Positions 55,246 to 63,137 of a DNA stretch of 64,000 nt are shown here, piece after piece. The stretch's first letter is position 1, and every line of letters starts with the position of its first letter. This stretch comes from Aestuariibacter sp. (lineage in GTDB: Bacteria > Pseudomonadota > Gammaproteobacteria > Enterobacterales > Alteromonadaceae). Below the pieces are notes generated by a model that was given only the letters and a program-made list of their open reading frames with translations, was not told the origin of the DNA and did no database searches. The stretch is taken from contig CP051238.1 in assembly GCA_017794925.1 (NCBI GenBank), positions 1,635,960 through 1,699,959 of the forward strand, written 5' to 3'. A program made the position numbers and the translations under genes.

Positions 55246-56292
55246 TTATTTGTTGGTCCTGCCTACATGAGAAAGGATTTTCTCAACACAAGACGAGCGT
55301 TCTGTTGCTTCCGGATTTATTGTTTTTATAGTTCGACTGTGGGTTAAGTACTTACCATAAAGATAATGAGCATAAGCGAGCTTATAGTCATAAGCCGGTT
55401 TTGCAATGGCAGGTATTTCTACCTCCTGAATGGGCTGTAAATACCGTTTAGCACGTCGACTATCAAGCATATCAACAAACTTTTGCGTGTGGGAATCGAT
55501 TCGCGTTAGCTCTTCCTCGTTGAGCACCGATTCGGGGTTAAAGCCAAGCTGATCTTTGTGGTGGCGTTCAACAAACATCATATAGGTAAGCAGTGCAGAC
55601 GGGTCTTTTCTGGTCAGGCCGTATTTTACGTAGCTCAGCATATTTGCAACATGCTTTTTGACTTCGGGTACCACGGCATCGGCTTTTTGAAAGGCGACTT
55701 GTGCCTGAGACATTTCGCGAACAATTAAATAGGAAAGCGCCTTTGATGTATGACCCAATATAACCAGTTGTTTAGCTGCTCGTTCCTTATCTTTTGTATC
55801 AATATCATCACGTTGTGAGAGCACAAGTAAGGCGTACTTATCGTCGTTTTTGGCATGGACGATAAGGTCGTCCCTGCTGAGCTCTGCATAGGGCTGCAAG
55901 TATTCTGCGTTGGGGGCGTCTGGATTGGCTTTCACAAAAGCCAGGCTGAGATCGCCCCGGACTAAATCCCACTCCCGCTTTTGTTCCTGAGCGAGTCTAA
56001 AGTCATTTTCTGCAAGCTCGGTATTGGCAATACACCAATCGTCGTCAATACTTTTTCCGCTATTGGGATGTGTGGTTTCAGGCTTAGGCGATGTGGAATG
56101 GGCGGGTTCAGCATCGACTTCAGCAACTGAAGCATTGAGTGTATCCGCTTTGCTTCCTGCAGTATTACCAACATCGACAGTTTCCAATTCTGCTGCAGTC
56201 GGCAAGCGGGATTGTGGCTGGTCTGCCATTAAGAAATAAGTGTAAATAACGGCAACAACGATTACCGCACCAACAATATAAAACGCTCTCAC
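55246..56292 (-). CDS. Unrecognised membrane-anchored protein with periplasmic helical domain
   Basis: 348 residues. One N-terminal membrane span (AFYIVGAVIVVAVIYTYFLM, 3-22), a low-complexity Ala/Glu/Thr/Ser/Pro linker (about 28-85), then a mostly helical domain (about 85-340) with possible Sel1/TPR-like character: DKYALLVLSQRDDIDTKDKERAAKQLVILGHTSKALSYLIVREMSQAQVAFQKA. Two cysteines (WCIANTELA near 87 and SSCVEKIL near the end) could form a disulfide. No family recognised. It lies 150 bases and a hairpin after the LuxR gene of the exporter operon, on the same strand. Confidence 0.7.
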   Translation of the reverse strand: MRAFYIVGAVIVVAVIYTYFLMADQPQSRLPTAAELETVDVGNTAGSKADTLNASVAEVDAEPAHSTSPKPETTHPNSGKSIDDDWCIANTELAENDFRLAQEQKREWDLVRGDLSLAFVKANPDAPNAEYLQPYAELSRDDLIVHAKNDDKYALLVLSQRDDIDTKDKERAAKQLVILGHTSKALSYLIVREMSQAQVAFQKADAVVPEVKKHVANMLSYVKYGLTRKDPSALLTYMMFVERHHKDQLGFNPESVLNEEELTRIDSHTQKFVDMLDSRRAKRYLQPIQEVEIPAIAKPAYDYKLAYAHYLYGKYLTHSRTIKTINPEATERSSCVEKILSHVGRTNK

Positions 56293-56406
56293 AACCTGTC
56301 CCTGTTATGGTTGAATGAAATGAATCACACAACATCATAACGGTTTACTTTGGTGCGGACCAGAGAGCCAATATCGTTATCTTAAAGATTAAAGTAGTAA
56401 AGAAAG

Positions 56407-56428
56407 GGCGATCACCGAGGTAATCGCC
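56407..56428 (-). terminator. Hairpin after the exporter operon
   Basis: On the minus strand GGCGAT-T-ACC-TC-GGT-G-ATCGCC, nearly continuous stem, then CTTTCTTTAC. Likely ends the HlyD-ABC-LuxR transcript. Confidence 0.55.
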
Positions 56429-56443
56429 TCAATCTTTTTCTTT

Positions 56444-56686
56444 TCATGCTGCAGGAGCTTGTGCGTAGATAAACCGAAAGTATCTGGCCATCAGGGCTGC
56501 ACGATTGCGAATGCACAGTTTGCGATAAATGTTAGCGCAGTGAAACTTCACGGTTCGTTCGCTAATATACAGCTGTGTGGCTATGGTCTTATTCGGTAAC
56601 CCTTCAATAATTTTCCGGGCGACCTGCAGTTCGCGTTTCGACAGTGCTTCAAGTTGGTCGTTAGTGAATAACTCTTGATCAAGCAT
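56444..56686 (-). CDS. Stand-alone LuxR-type (GerE) DNA-binding protein
   Basis: 80 residues from ATG 56686 (AGGAGA five bases upstream). Nearly the whole protein is a LuxR/GerE helix-turn-helix: LSKRELQVARKIIEGLPNKTIATQLYISERTVKFHCANIYRKLCIRNRAALMARY. It has no receiver or ligand-binding domain, so its activity must be set by amount or by a partner. Starts eight bases before the end of the exporter gene, so it is translated with it and probably controls the operon. Confidence 0.9.
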   Translation of the reverse strand: MLDQELFTNDQLEALSKRELQVARKIIEGLPNKTIATQLYISERTVKFHCANIYRKLCIRNRAALMARYFRFIYAQAPAA

Positions 56687-58850
56687 AGTGTTCTCCTTGG
56701 CTTGTTTTTGGGGGTAGATCAGCACGGAAGCTAACGGGTACCTCGGTCAGGCGTCCATCCTGTAAGTGAAATCGTCGTTGAGCCATAGCAATAGTTTCCT
56801 GGCGATGGGCTATCACAATGCGTGTCATTGATAAGTGGGCAAGATTAGTATTGATGGCCTGCTCGCATTCAATATCCAAGTGGCTGCTGGCTTCATCTAA
56901 TATCAATAAAGCCGGGTTTTGATATAACGCACGGGCCAGATAAAGGCGTTGTCGCTGGCCACCACTGAGATTACTGCCACCTTCGTGCAACAGACTGAAG
57001 TACTGCATAGGCAGTTGCATGATGGTGGTGTGAAGGCAGGCTAACTGACAGCATTGCACCAGCCGGTTCATATCGATATCGGCCTGAAAGCCACAGATAT
57101 TGTCGATAAGGGTGCCAGACAAACAAATGTCATCTTGCATTACAGCACTGATGCGCTGCTGAGGGTGTCGGCTGTCGAGAGGAATATCATCAATTAACAG
57201 CTGGCCGTTGGTGGCCTCATACAAGCCTGTAAGGCACTTCACGAGCGTCGATTTTCCGTTCCCGCTATGGCCAGTGATAACCACCAGTTCACCGGGGTTA
57301 ATCGTGAGCGACAGCCCTTTTAAAACAGGAAGCCCACCAGTGTAAGCAAAACTGAAGTCACGCAATTCGACTTTATGGGCAGGGGCTGGCGCGTTATTCT
57401 GCTGTGATGCCGTACTCAGCGACTCTAGCTTAGCTGGGGTGTGAACGATATCTGCCAATCGTTCTAAGTGCACACGTAATAGTCGCCACTGAATAAGTTG
57501 CGACACCAGCGTGTTAATCGCATTGTTAAAGCGCCCTTTGTAGCTGATAAAGGCGTATAGCATGCCCACACTGAGCGCTTGTACCAGCACAAGTTGGGCC
57601 GCAAAGTACACAACCAGCAGGTTTTCCAGACCAAACAGAAAGAGTTGCGCGGCGCTGAAGCCCATATCCCAACGTTTAATACGAATATCGCGATTCAGGC
57701 AGTCGGTGAGCAGGTGTTGCCAGCCTTGAAGGCGAAAACTCTCCAAGCGCAGCATGCGAACAGACTGAATACCCCGTATAGTCTCAATAAAGTGCGTGCT
57801 TTCCTTGGCATCACAGACTTGTTTTTCCTGTTGCAGGATCTGCAGAGGTCGAAATATCACCATACGCAGCAGGGTAAATAACACCGAGAAGCCCAGCACT
57901 ACCAGCATCAGCTTTACACTGTAAATGGCCATCAGCACTAACGTGCAAAGTACGATCAGTGAATCTAATACCAGACTGACGATACCTTCACTTATGAATC
58001 TTCTAATCTCGTGCAGAGCACCGAAGCGCGTCACTAAATCCCCAATGTGACGGCTGGCAAAGTAGGCGAACGGGAGCTTCAACAAATGCGTAAAGACATT
58101 CACTGACAATTGCTGGGATAAATGACTAACCAGGTGCAGGCCGACATTCTGACGGATAAAGTTAGTCAGGGTTTCTACCGCCAGTAATAGCAGAAAGCCA
58201 ACGAACAGGACATTCAGTAACTCGGTGTCCTGATTTAAAATGACATCGTCTATGATCAGCTGCATGTAGTAGGGGCTGGCGAGTGCGAAACACTGAAGTA
58301 ACAATGAAAGACTAAACATCAGGCACAGGGAGCGCTTCAGTCCTGTGATGTTGGCCCACAATCCGGCAAGTGATACCTTGCTGCGCATATCGGCCTTTTC
58401 AAAGGTATTGGCGGGTTGTAGTTCAAGAGCAATCCCAGTGAAGTGTTGGTTAAACTCGCTCCAGCTGAGCTTTCGTTCGCCAATAGCGGGGTCATTAATC
58501 GTGATCTCGCGTTTTGAAATCCGACTAAGTACCACGAAGTGCTGCATGTCCCAGTGCAAAATGGCGGGAAGTTTGAGTTCGCCCAGATGTTCAGGTTCGA
58601 GTTTCACCGCCCGGCAGTTGAGAGACAGCTTGGCCGCGTATTCGGTGAGCTGTTTTAAATTAGCGCCTTGCTCGGACACGAGTCCTGCGCCACGTAAGCG
58701 GTGTAAATCAACTTTAAGGCCATAGTACGAAGCTACCATTGCCAGACACGCTATACCGCACTCACTGTGTTGGGCTTGCATGATGTGCGGCAGCTTCCGG
58801 CGCCAGGGTAATTGCAACGTTGGGGAGATAGAAGGCGTCGACGCGTTCAT
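56679..58850 (-). CDS. C39-peptidase ABC exporter (bacteriocin/peptide processing type)
   Basis: 723 residues. N-terminal C39 peptidase (about 20-150) with all active-site parts: QAQHSECGIACLAM (Cys31), HFVVL (His104) and INDPAIGERKLSW (Asp120). This cuts leader peptides, usually after a double glycine, during export. Then a six-helix transmembrane domain (about 170-460) and an ATPase with TGHSGNGKSTLVK, LSGGQRQRLYLARAL, LLILDEASSHLD and IAHR. Overlaps the HlyD gene by four bases. No precursor peptide is seen nearby. Confidence 0.93.
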   Translation of the reverse strand: MNASTPSISPTLQLPWRRKLPHIMQAQHSECGIACLAMVASYYGLKVDLHRLRGAGLVSEQGANLKQLTEYAAKLSLNCRAVKLEPEHLGELKLPAILHWDMQHFVVLSRISKREITINDPAIGERKLSWSEFNQHFTGIALELQPANTFEKADMRSKVSLAGLWANITGLKRSLCLMFSLSLLLQCFALASPYYMQLIIDDVILNQDTELLNVLFVGFLLLLAVETLTNFIRQNVGLHLVSHLSQQLSVNVFTHLLKLPFAYFASRHIGDLVTRFGALHEIRRFISEGIVSLVLDSLIVLCTLVLMAIYSVKLMLVVLGFSVLFTLLRMVIFRPLQILQQEKQVCDAKESTHFIETIRGIQSVRMLRLESFRLQGWQHLLTDCLNRDIRIKRWDMGFSAAQLFLFGLENLLVVYFAAQLVLVQALSVGMLYAFISYKGRFNNAINTLVSQLIQWRLLRVHLERLADIVHTPAKLESLSTASQQNNAPAPAHKVELRDFSFAYTGGLPVLKGLSLTINPGELVVITGHSGNGKSTLVKCLTGLYEATNGQLLIDDIPLDSRHPQQRISAVMQDDICLSGTLIDNICGFQADIDMNRLVQCCQLACLHTTIMQLPMQYFSLLHEGGSNLSGGQRQRLYLARALYQNPALLILDEASSHLDIECEQAINTNLAHLSMTRIVIAHRQETIAMAQRRFHLQDGRLTEVPVSFRADLPPKTSQGEHYA

Positions 58851-60106
58851 AATACACCTCCATGCAGGGCATAGAGTGGCTCAAATAACCATTGCAACAA
58901 ATTACGCTCGCGAATTTGAATTTCTGCGGCAAAGGTCATACCGGCCCGAAGGGCAACGTCATTATTGGCAAACTGAATATGGTTGCTCGTCAGTGTCGCT
59001 GTAGCCAGGTAAACGGGCTGGTCAGCCTGAAACGGTGTTTGTGCAATTTCCTGAGGTAGCAAAAGGTGTGAAGTCAGCTTGGTGATCACGGCGTCATGGG
59101 TACCAAACTGGGTGTAAGGAAAGGCATCGTATCGCACTTGCAGCGTTTGGCCTGGTTCAATAAACCCCGCCGCTGATACCGGAATTAATAACCGTGCTTC
59201 CACCGTTGCAAGTTCGGGCATTAAAGATAGCAAGGGCAGTGTTGGCTGGGTTGTCTGCCCTGCTTTGATTTGAATTTGGGATACTCTGCCTTTAACCGGC
59301 GCGACAACCAGAATATCCTGATTACTTAAGTGTTGATTCAGACGACGTTGTTGTTCACTCAGTTGATTATCTATTTCCAACAGGGCTAATGCTTGCTGTC
59401 GTTTAGTCGTTGAACGTTCAAAGCGAAGGGATGCTTGTTCAGCGCCATTCTTTAACAGTTCTCTGGACAGTTGCTCATGCTGATAATGTTCATTGAACCA
59501 ATGACGTTGTACTTCACTGAGTTGGTATTCACTGGCATGGTTTTGTGAGACCAGGGCCTTAAGCGCATCTCTCTGACGGGAGGCCAGAGCCAGCTTTTCG
59601 GATTGTAACGTTTTCATCTTTTGCAGTTGATGCTGGTCCGCTGCTAAGGCGTGCAGCGAGGCGGTTAACTGTTCAAGTCGATGCTGGTAGTTTTGCGCAG
59701 TAATTTCTCGCTGACGATTTAACCGTTCGAGGTGTCGTTGTAATTCCTGGGTTTGTAAAAAGCCTGCGTTGACGTTGTCACTGAAAACGGTATCACGGCG
59801 TAAACGTATTAATGGCGTACCGGCTTCAACGACCGCATCTTCAGCTACCAGGATTTCATCAATGATAGTTCCCGGTTGAGGGCTGTATACATGAGTGACG
59901 CCTGCGGGCGGTTCAAGCCAGCCCGACACTGACTGAGTATAGGTGTAGCTGCCTGATACGAGCCAGTACAAAACGGCGGCAAGCCAGGTAAACAAGCACA
60001 GCGCCATCGCGATAAATGACATGCGGGGACGCAGTAATACCTGCCCTGATATTCGATGTTGCTGTGCATCCAGCACCTGATGACGAAATAATGTATTTGC
60101 TTGCAT
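58847..60106 (-). CDS. HlyD-family periplasmic adaptor of the peptide exporter
   Basis: 419 residues from ATG 60106 (GGGAGA about nine bases upstream); the frame opens at 60187 but the first 27 residues are not adaptor-like. TM about 30-50 (FIAMALCLFTWLAAVLYWLVSG), lipoyl halves around a long coiled coil (about 120-260), and a beta-barrel ending with LRAGMTFAAEIQIRERNLLQWLFEPLYAL, as in bacteriocin secretion accessory proteins. Bridges the ABC exporter to an outer-membrane TolC not found here. Antisense to nothing; its upstream region is shared with the HMG-CoA reductase gene. Confidence 0.9.
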   Translation of the reverse strand: MQANTLFRHQVLDAQQHRISGQVLLRPRMSFIAMALCLFTWLAAVLYWLVSGSYTYTQSVSGWLEPPAGVTHVYSPQPGTIIDEILVAEDAVVEAGTPLIRLRRDTVFSDNVNAGFLQTQELQRHLERLNRQREITAQNYQHRLEQLTASLHALAADQHQLQKMKTLQSEKLALASRQRDALKALVSQNHASEYQLSEVQRHWFNEHYQHEQLSRELLKNGAEQASLRFERSTTKRQQALALLEIDNQLSEQQRRLNQHLSNQDILVVAPVKGRVSQIQIKAGQTTQPTLPLLSLMPELATVEARLLIPVSAAGFIEPGQTLQVRYDAFPYTQFGTHDAVITKLTSHLLLPQEIAQTPFQADQPVYLATATLTSNHIQFANNDVALRAGMTFAAEIQIRERNLLQWLFEPLYALHGGVL

Positions 60107-60215
60107 AGCACGGCGTCTCCCTGCATTCGATCCTGCATTGACTTTATGCCTGCAAAACGCTGGTTGCTCACAGGTCAGAGTCTGCACGGCATGGGGAGGG
60201 GACGGTAAATTAGTG

Positions 60216-60249
60216 ATGTCTCAAAAGTGACATTAGTGTCCTAAAAGTG
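60216..60249. promoter_or_regulatory. Overlapping repeats between the exporter operon and the HMG-CoA reductase gene
   Basis: AAAAGTG at 60223 and 60243 (20 bases apart), and ATGTC...GACAT (60216-60220 with 60229-60233) overlapping GACA...TGTC (60229-60240). Two helical turns between direct repeats suggest an operator. Confidence 0.35.
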
Positions 60250-60401
60250 TGCATGCCTGTTGGAGATAAAAAACGGTATTGCGATATATCAAATGGCTTG
60301 AAATGAATTCAGAATTCACTTGTACAAACCGTGAACGACTGGCTATTGTATGAAAACACCCAATAAAAAATGATAAGCAGTTATACGCCAAGGAAGTTTA
60401 T

Positions 60402-61946
60402 ATGTTCATACCCAGTATCCTACTTCGCCAGTTGTACACCCATGGTAGCCTGACTCAAACCGAAGATGGTTTGCAGTTTATGTTGAAGAACCGTTTAAAA
60501 GATGCGGTGTTGAATCGCGTTGATGGTATTTCAATTGACGGCAAAACTATCCCTTCGGAGTCCATTACTTTTCAGGTCGGGCCGGAGCAGGTGATGTCAA
60601 TGGATGAGCTCAATGAGTCAGGGGAAGTGACATTTGCTTTAAAGCAGGCGATAACCGTTTTTCTGGATACACAACTTCCGGTTAGTCCGGAGAAGCACAA
60701 GATTGAGCTGGCGTTTAAAGCAGCGCCATTTGGCAAGTTGAAATTTACGGTAGAAGACAACGTCTCTGCTCCCGATACCTCAAACCGACATATTCCGCGG
60801 GACTCTCACGATGACTATGGTCCGGATATTATCAGCAAACGCCAGAAATTTTTTGAGGACCATTGCGGTGGTAAAATCGACCATGTTGGCAAGTACTCAA
60901 TTGACCCTCAGAGTCTGAAAGGGAATATCGAACATTTCATTGGTGTCGCTCAGGTGCCTATTGGTGTAGCAGGACCAGTGAAGATTGATGGTGAATATGC
61001 CAAGGGGGAGTTCCTGGTGCCGCTTGCCACAACCGAAGGTACGCTGGTGGCTTCTTACAACCGCGGTATGAAGCTTCTCAATATGAGTGGTGGAATTAAA
61101 TCGACAGTGGTAGATGATGCCATGCAGCGTGCGCCTGTTTTCGTATTCTCTGACGCTCGCGGCGCTCGGGATTTTGTGAAGTGGGTTAACGAGAATATCG
61201 GCAAAATTCGCGAAGAAGCTGAAGCCACCTCCTCGGTTGCCAAATTGACTTATATCGACAGCTTCCTGTCGAACAAATTTGCTTTCCTGCGTTTTAACTA
61301 TCGCACCGGTGATGCGGCAGGGCAGAACATGGTTGGCAGAGCAACCTTTGCTGCGTGTGGCTGGATCTTGGATCATTACGAAGGTATCGAGAACTTCTAC
61401 CTGGAGTCTAACTTCGCGACCGATAAAAAAGCCTCGCAAATAAACATCATGCGTACGCGTGGTAAGCGTGTCATCGCCGAAGCAACAATTAAACGTGAGC
61501 ACTTACTTTCAGTAATGCGCGTTGATCCTAAACAAATTGATTATCACGGCCGCGTGTCAGCGGTGGGGTCTTTCCTTTCTGGTGTTAACAACACCGGCTT
61601 GCACTCTCCCAATGGCATTACCGCTATGTTTATTGCTACCGGCCAGGATGTCGCAAACGTGTCGGAGTCGTCGGCGGGCATTATGTATTCCGAATTAACC
61701 GACGACGGTGATCTGTATATCTCGTTAACCATACCGTCACTAATTGTCGCTACTTACGGTGGCGGAACGGGCATAGGTACTCAAAAAGAATGCCTGGAGC
61801 TGATGGATTGTTACGGGCGTGACAAAGTACAGAAGTTTGCCGAAATCGTGGGTGCAGTGGCGTTGGCAGGTGAAATTTCACTGGCCTCTGCGATTTCCAG
61901 TTCCGACTGGGTATCCTCTCACGAACAATACGGGCGTAATCGTTAA
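60402..61946 (+). CDS. Class I hydroxymethylglutaryl-CoA reductase
   Basis: 514 residues. N-terminal unassigned part (about 1-130), then the HMGR fold. All four catalytic residues of the class I enzyme are in place: Glu212 (LATTEGTLVASYNRG), Lys342 (NFATDKKASQIN), Asp416 (FIATGQDVAN) and His507 (SSHEQYGRN); GVAQVPIGVAGPVKI and ATYGGGTGIGTQ also fit. AAGGAAG precedes ATG. Reduces HMG-CoA to mevalonate with NADPH. Gammaproteobacteria normally make isoprenoids by the MEP route, and no other mevalonate gene is visible here, so its pathway role is open. Confidence 0.92.
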   Translation: MFIPSILLRQLYTHGSLTQTEDGLQFMLKNRLKDAVLNRVDGISIDGKTIPSESITFQVGPEQVMSMDELNESGEVTFALKQAITVFLDTQLPVSPEKHKIELAFKAAPFGKLKFTVEDNVSAPDTSNRHIPRDSHDDYGPDIISKRQKFFEDHCGGKIDHVGKYSIDPQSLKGNIEHFIGVAQVPIGVAGPVKIDGEYAKGEFLVPLATTEGTLVASYNRGMKLLNMSGGIKSTVVDDAMQRAPVFVFSDARGARDFVKWVNENIGKIREEAEATSSVAKLTYIDSFLSNKFAFLRFNYRTGDAAGQNMVGRATFAACGWILDHYEGIENFYLESNFATDKKASQINIMRTRGKRVIAEATIKREHLLSVMRVDPKQIDYHGRVSAVGSFLSGVNNTGLHSPNGITAMFIATGQDVANVSESSAGIMYSELTDDGDLYISLTIPSLIVATYGGGTGIGTQKECLELMDCYGRDKVQKFAEIVGAVALAGEISLASAISSSDWVSSHEQYGRNR

Positions 61947-61965
61947 GCCTGTGTATTCTTAATGC

Positions 61966-61989
61966 TGTGGCGGCGTTTTAGTCGCCACA
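61966..61989 (+). terminator. Hairpin after the HMG-CoA reductase gene
   Basis: TGTGGCG/CGCCACA, seven pairs, ten-base loop, then ATAATTTCTGG. Weak T-run. Confidence 0.5.
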
Positions 61990-62143
61990 ATAATTTCTGG
62001 CCAGTTACTCCTGCGCTAGCGAAAATGGCCGTGGCCAATCAGATGCTTTTTAATAATTCCTTCTGATCTGGCTTAACGATCCTCTCCGATCCCCGAACAC
62101 ATCCTGAAACATAATACGGTTGAATATCACTGATTGAGTTGCT

Positions 62144-62180
62144 ATAACCTAATACTATGTATTACATAGTATTGGGTTAT
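62144..62180. promoter_or_regulatory. 37-bp near-perfect palindrome: likely PadR operator
   Basis: ATAACCTAATACTATGTA, central T, TACATAGTATTGGGTTAT: 17 of 18 positions symmetric. The core ATGTATTACAT has the ATGT...ACAT form of PadR-family operators. It ends eight bases before the padR-like start and covers promoter-like elements (TTGAGT 62134-62139, TATGTA 62156-62161; TTATAC 62177-62182). Confidence 0.8.
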
Positions 62181-62188
62181 ACATATTA

Positions 62189-62539
62189 ATGTCGATGTCA
62201 GATACATCACAACAGCATGCCAAATGGGACGCGCAATTGCGCAAAGGAACGTTGGAATTAGCCGTACTCGCTGCGCTGGACGGGCAGCAAAAGTATGGGT
62301 TGGAGTTGCTTAATTCTTTCCAGCAGTTCGACACGTTACAAATCACTGAGGGTACCTTGTATCCATTGCTGGACAGACTGAAGCGAGAAGGCATTCTTGC
62401 CGCCAGTTGGCTACAGGAAGGTGAGCAACGCCCGCGAAAATACTACTCGCTAACGGACGCAGGTCTGCAAAAACTCGGGTTTTTGAAACAGCGTTGGATA
62501 AAAACGGTTGCTGATCTCAATAGCATTCTGTCTGAATAA
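62189..62539 (+). CDS. PadR-family transcriptional regulator
   Basis: 116 residues. Winged helix: LRKGTLELAVLAALDGQQKYGLELLNSF and ITEGTLYPLLDRLKREGILAASW (recognition helix EGTLYPLLDRL), RKYYSLTDAGLQKL wing. Short C-terminal dimer helix, so the small PadR-s2 type. No ribosome binding site before ATG, which with the closely placed TTATAC could mean a leaderless transcript. Probably represses itself and the two genes after it through the palindrome. Confidence 0.92.
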   Translation: MSMSDTSQQHAKWDAQLRKGTLELAVLAALDGQQKYGLELLNSFQQFDTLQITEGTLYPLLDRLKREGILAASWLQEGEQRPRKYYSLTDAGLQKLGFLKQRWIKTVADLNSILSE

Positions 62540-62558
62540 TTAAAGAAGGAACAGGCGT

Positions 62559-63137
62559 ATGTCTGAACGTAAAGTCATCAGAACGTATTTAACAGCGCTA
62601 AGCCGCTATTTAGCACCACTGAGCAATGAAGAGGCCAGTGAAGTGGTAAGAGAGATTGAATCTCACATTTTTGATGTTATTGATAGCCAGGAAATGGCAG
62701 GGCAGGAAGCCGATGTCACTCAAATCCTGGCACGACTGGGGCCTCCGAGAGAGCTGGCCGAACAGTATGTGAGCCATGTGCGAAGCGGTACCCCACCGCC
62801 GGACGGGTTCAGTGCAATTTCAACAGTGCGTAAAGGGCTTTCCAGCACTTTTTACTACAGTCTGACGGTGTTTGGTTTTGGTCTCGGCCTGGCGTTGTTT
62901 GCATTGGCTTTTGTGAACCTGTTGGTGCCTAATGGTGTGGCTATCTGGTCCTCTGCCGATGGCAATACGGTGGTTATCGGTTTGATGCAGCATCCCATCA
63001 ATTCAGAACAGCCCGATACGTTACGGGGCTTTTGGATTACGCCTGTGGCGCTGATAGTGGGCTATGTCATTATGCTTACCACGCATAAAGTACTGGGCTT
63101 TATTCGCCAAGCCAAAGCTGAGCCTCGCTATGTTTAA
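62559..63137 (+). CDS. HAAS/DUF1700-type membrane protein of a PadR operon
   Basis: 192 residues. N-terminal helical HAAS-like domain (about 5-75: RTYLTALSRYLAPLSNEEASEVVREIESHIFDVID, ILARLGPPRELAEQYV), then two membrane spans (about 100-123 and 160-180). Such proteins regularly follow padR genes and are thought to link membrane events to PadR; the mechanism is unsettled. AAGGAACAGG lies upstream of ATG. Its end overlaps the phosphatase start by eight bases. Confidence 0.85.
   Translation: MSERKVIRTYLTALSRYLAPLSNEEASEVVREIESHIFDVIDSQEMAGQEADVTQILARLGPPRELAEQYVSHVRSGTPPPDGFSAISTVRKGLSSTFYYSLTVFGFGLGLALFALAFVNLLVPNGVAIWSSADGNTVVIGLMQHPINSEQPDTLRGFWITPVALIVGYVIMLTTHKVLGFIRQAKAEPRYV

Noticed and set aside
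60897..61502. 201-residue open frame antisense to the HMG-CoA reductase gene
   Set aside because: Shadow of a strongly conserved coding frame; no start signal or protein-like character.
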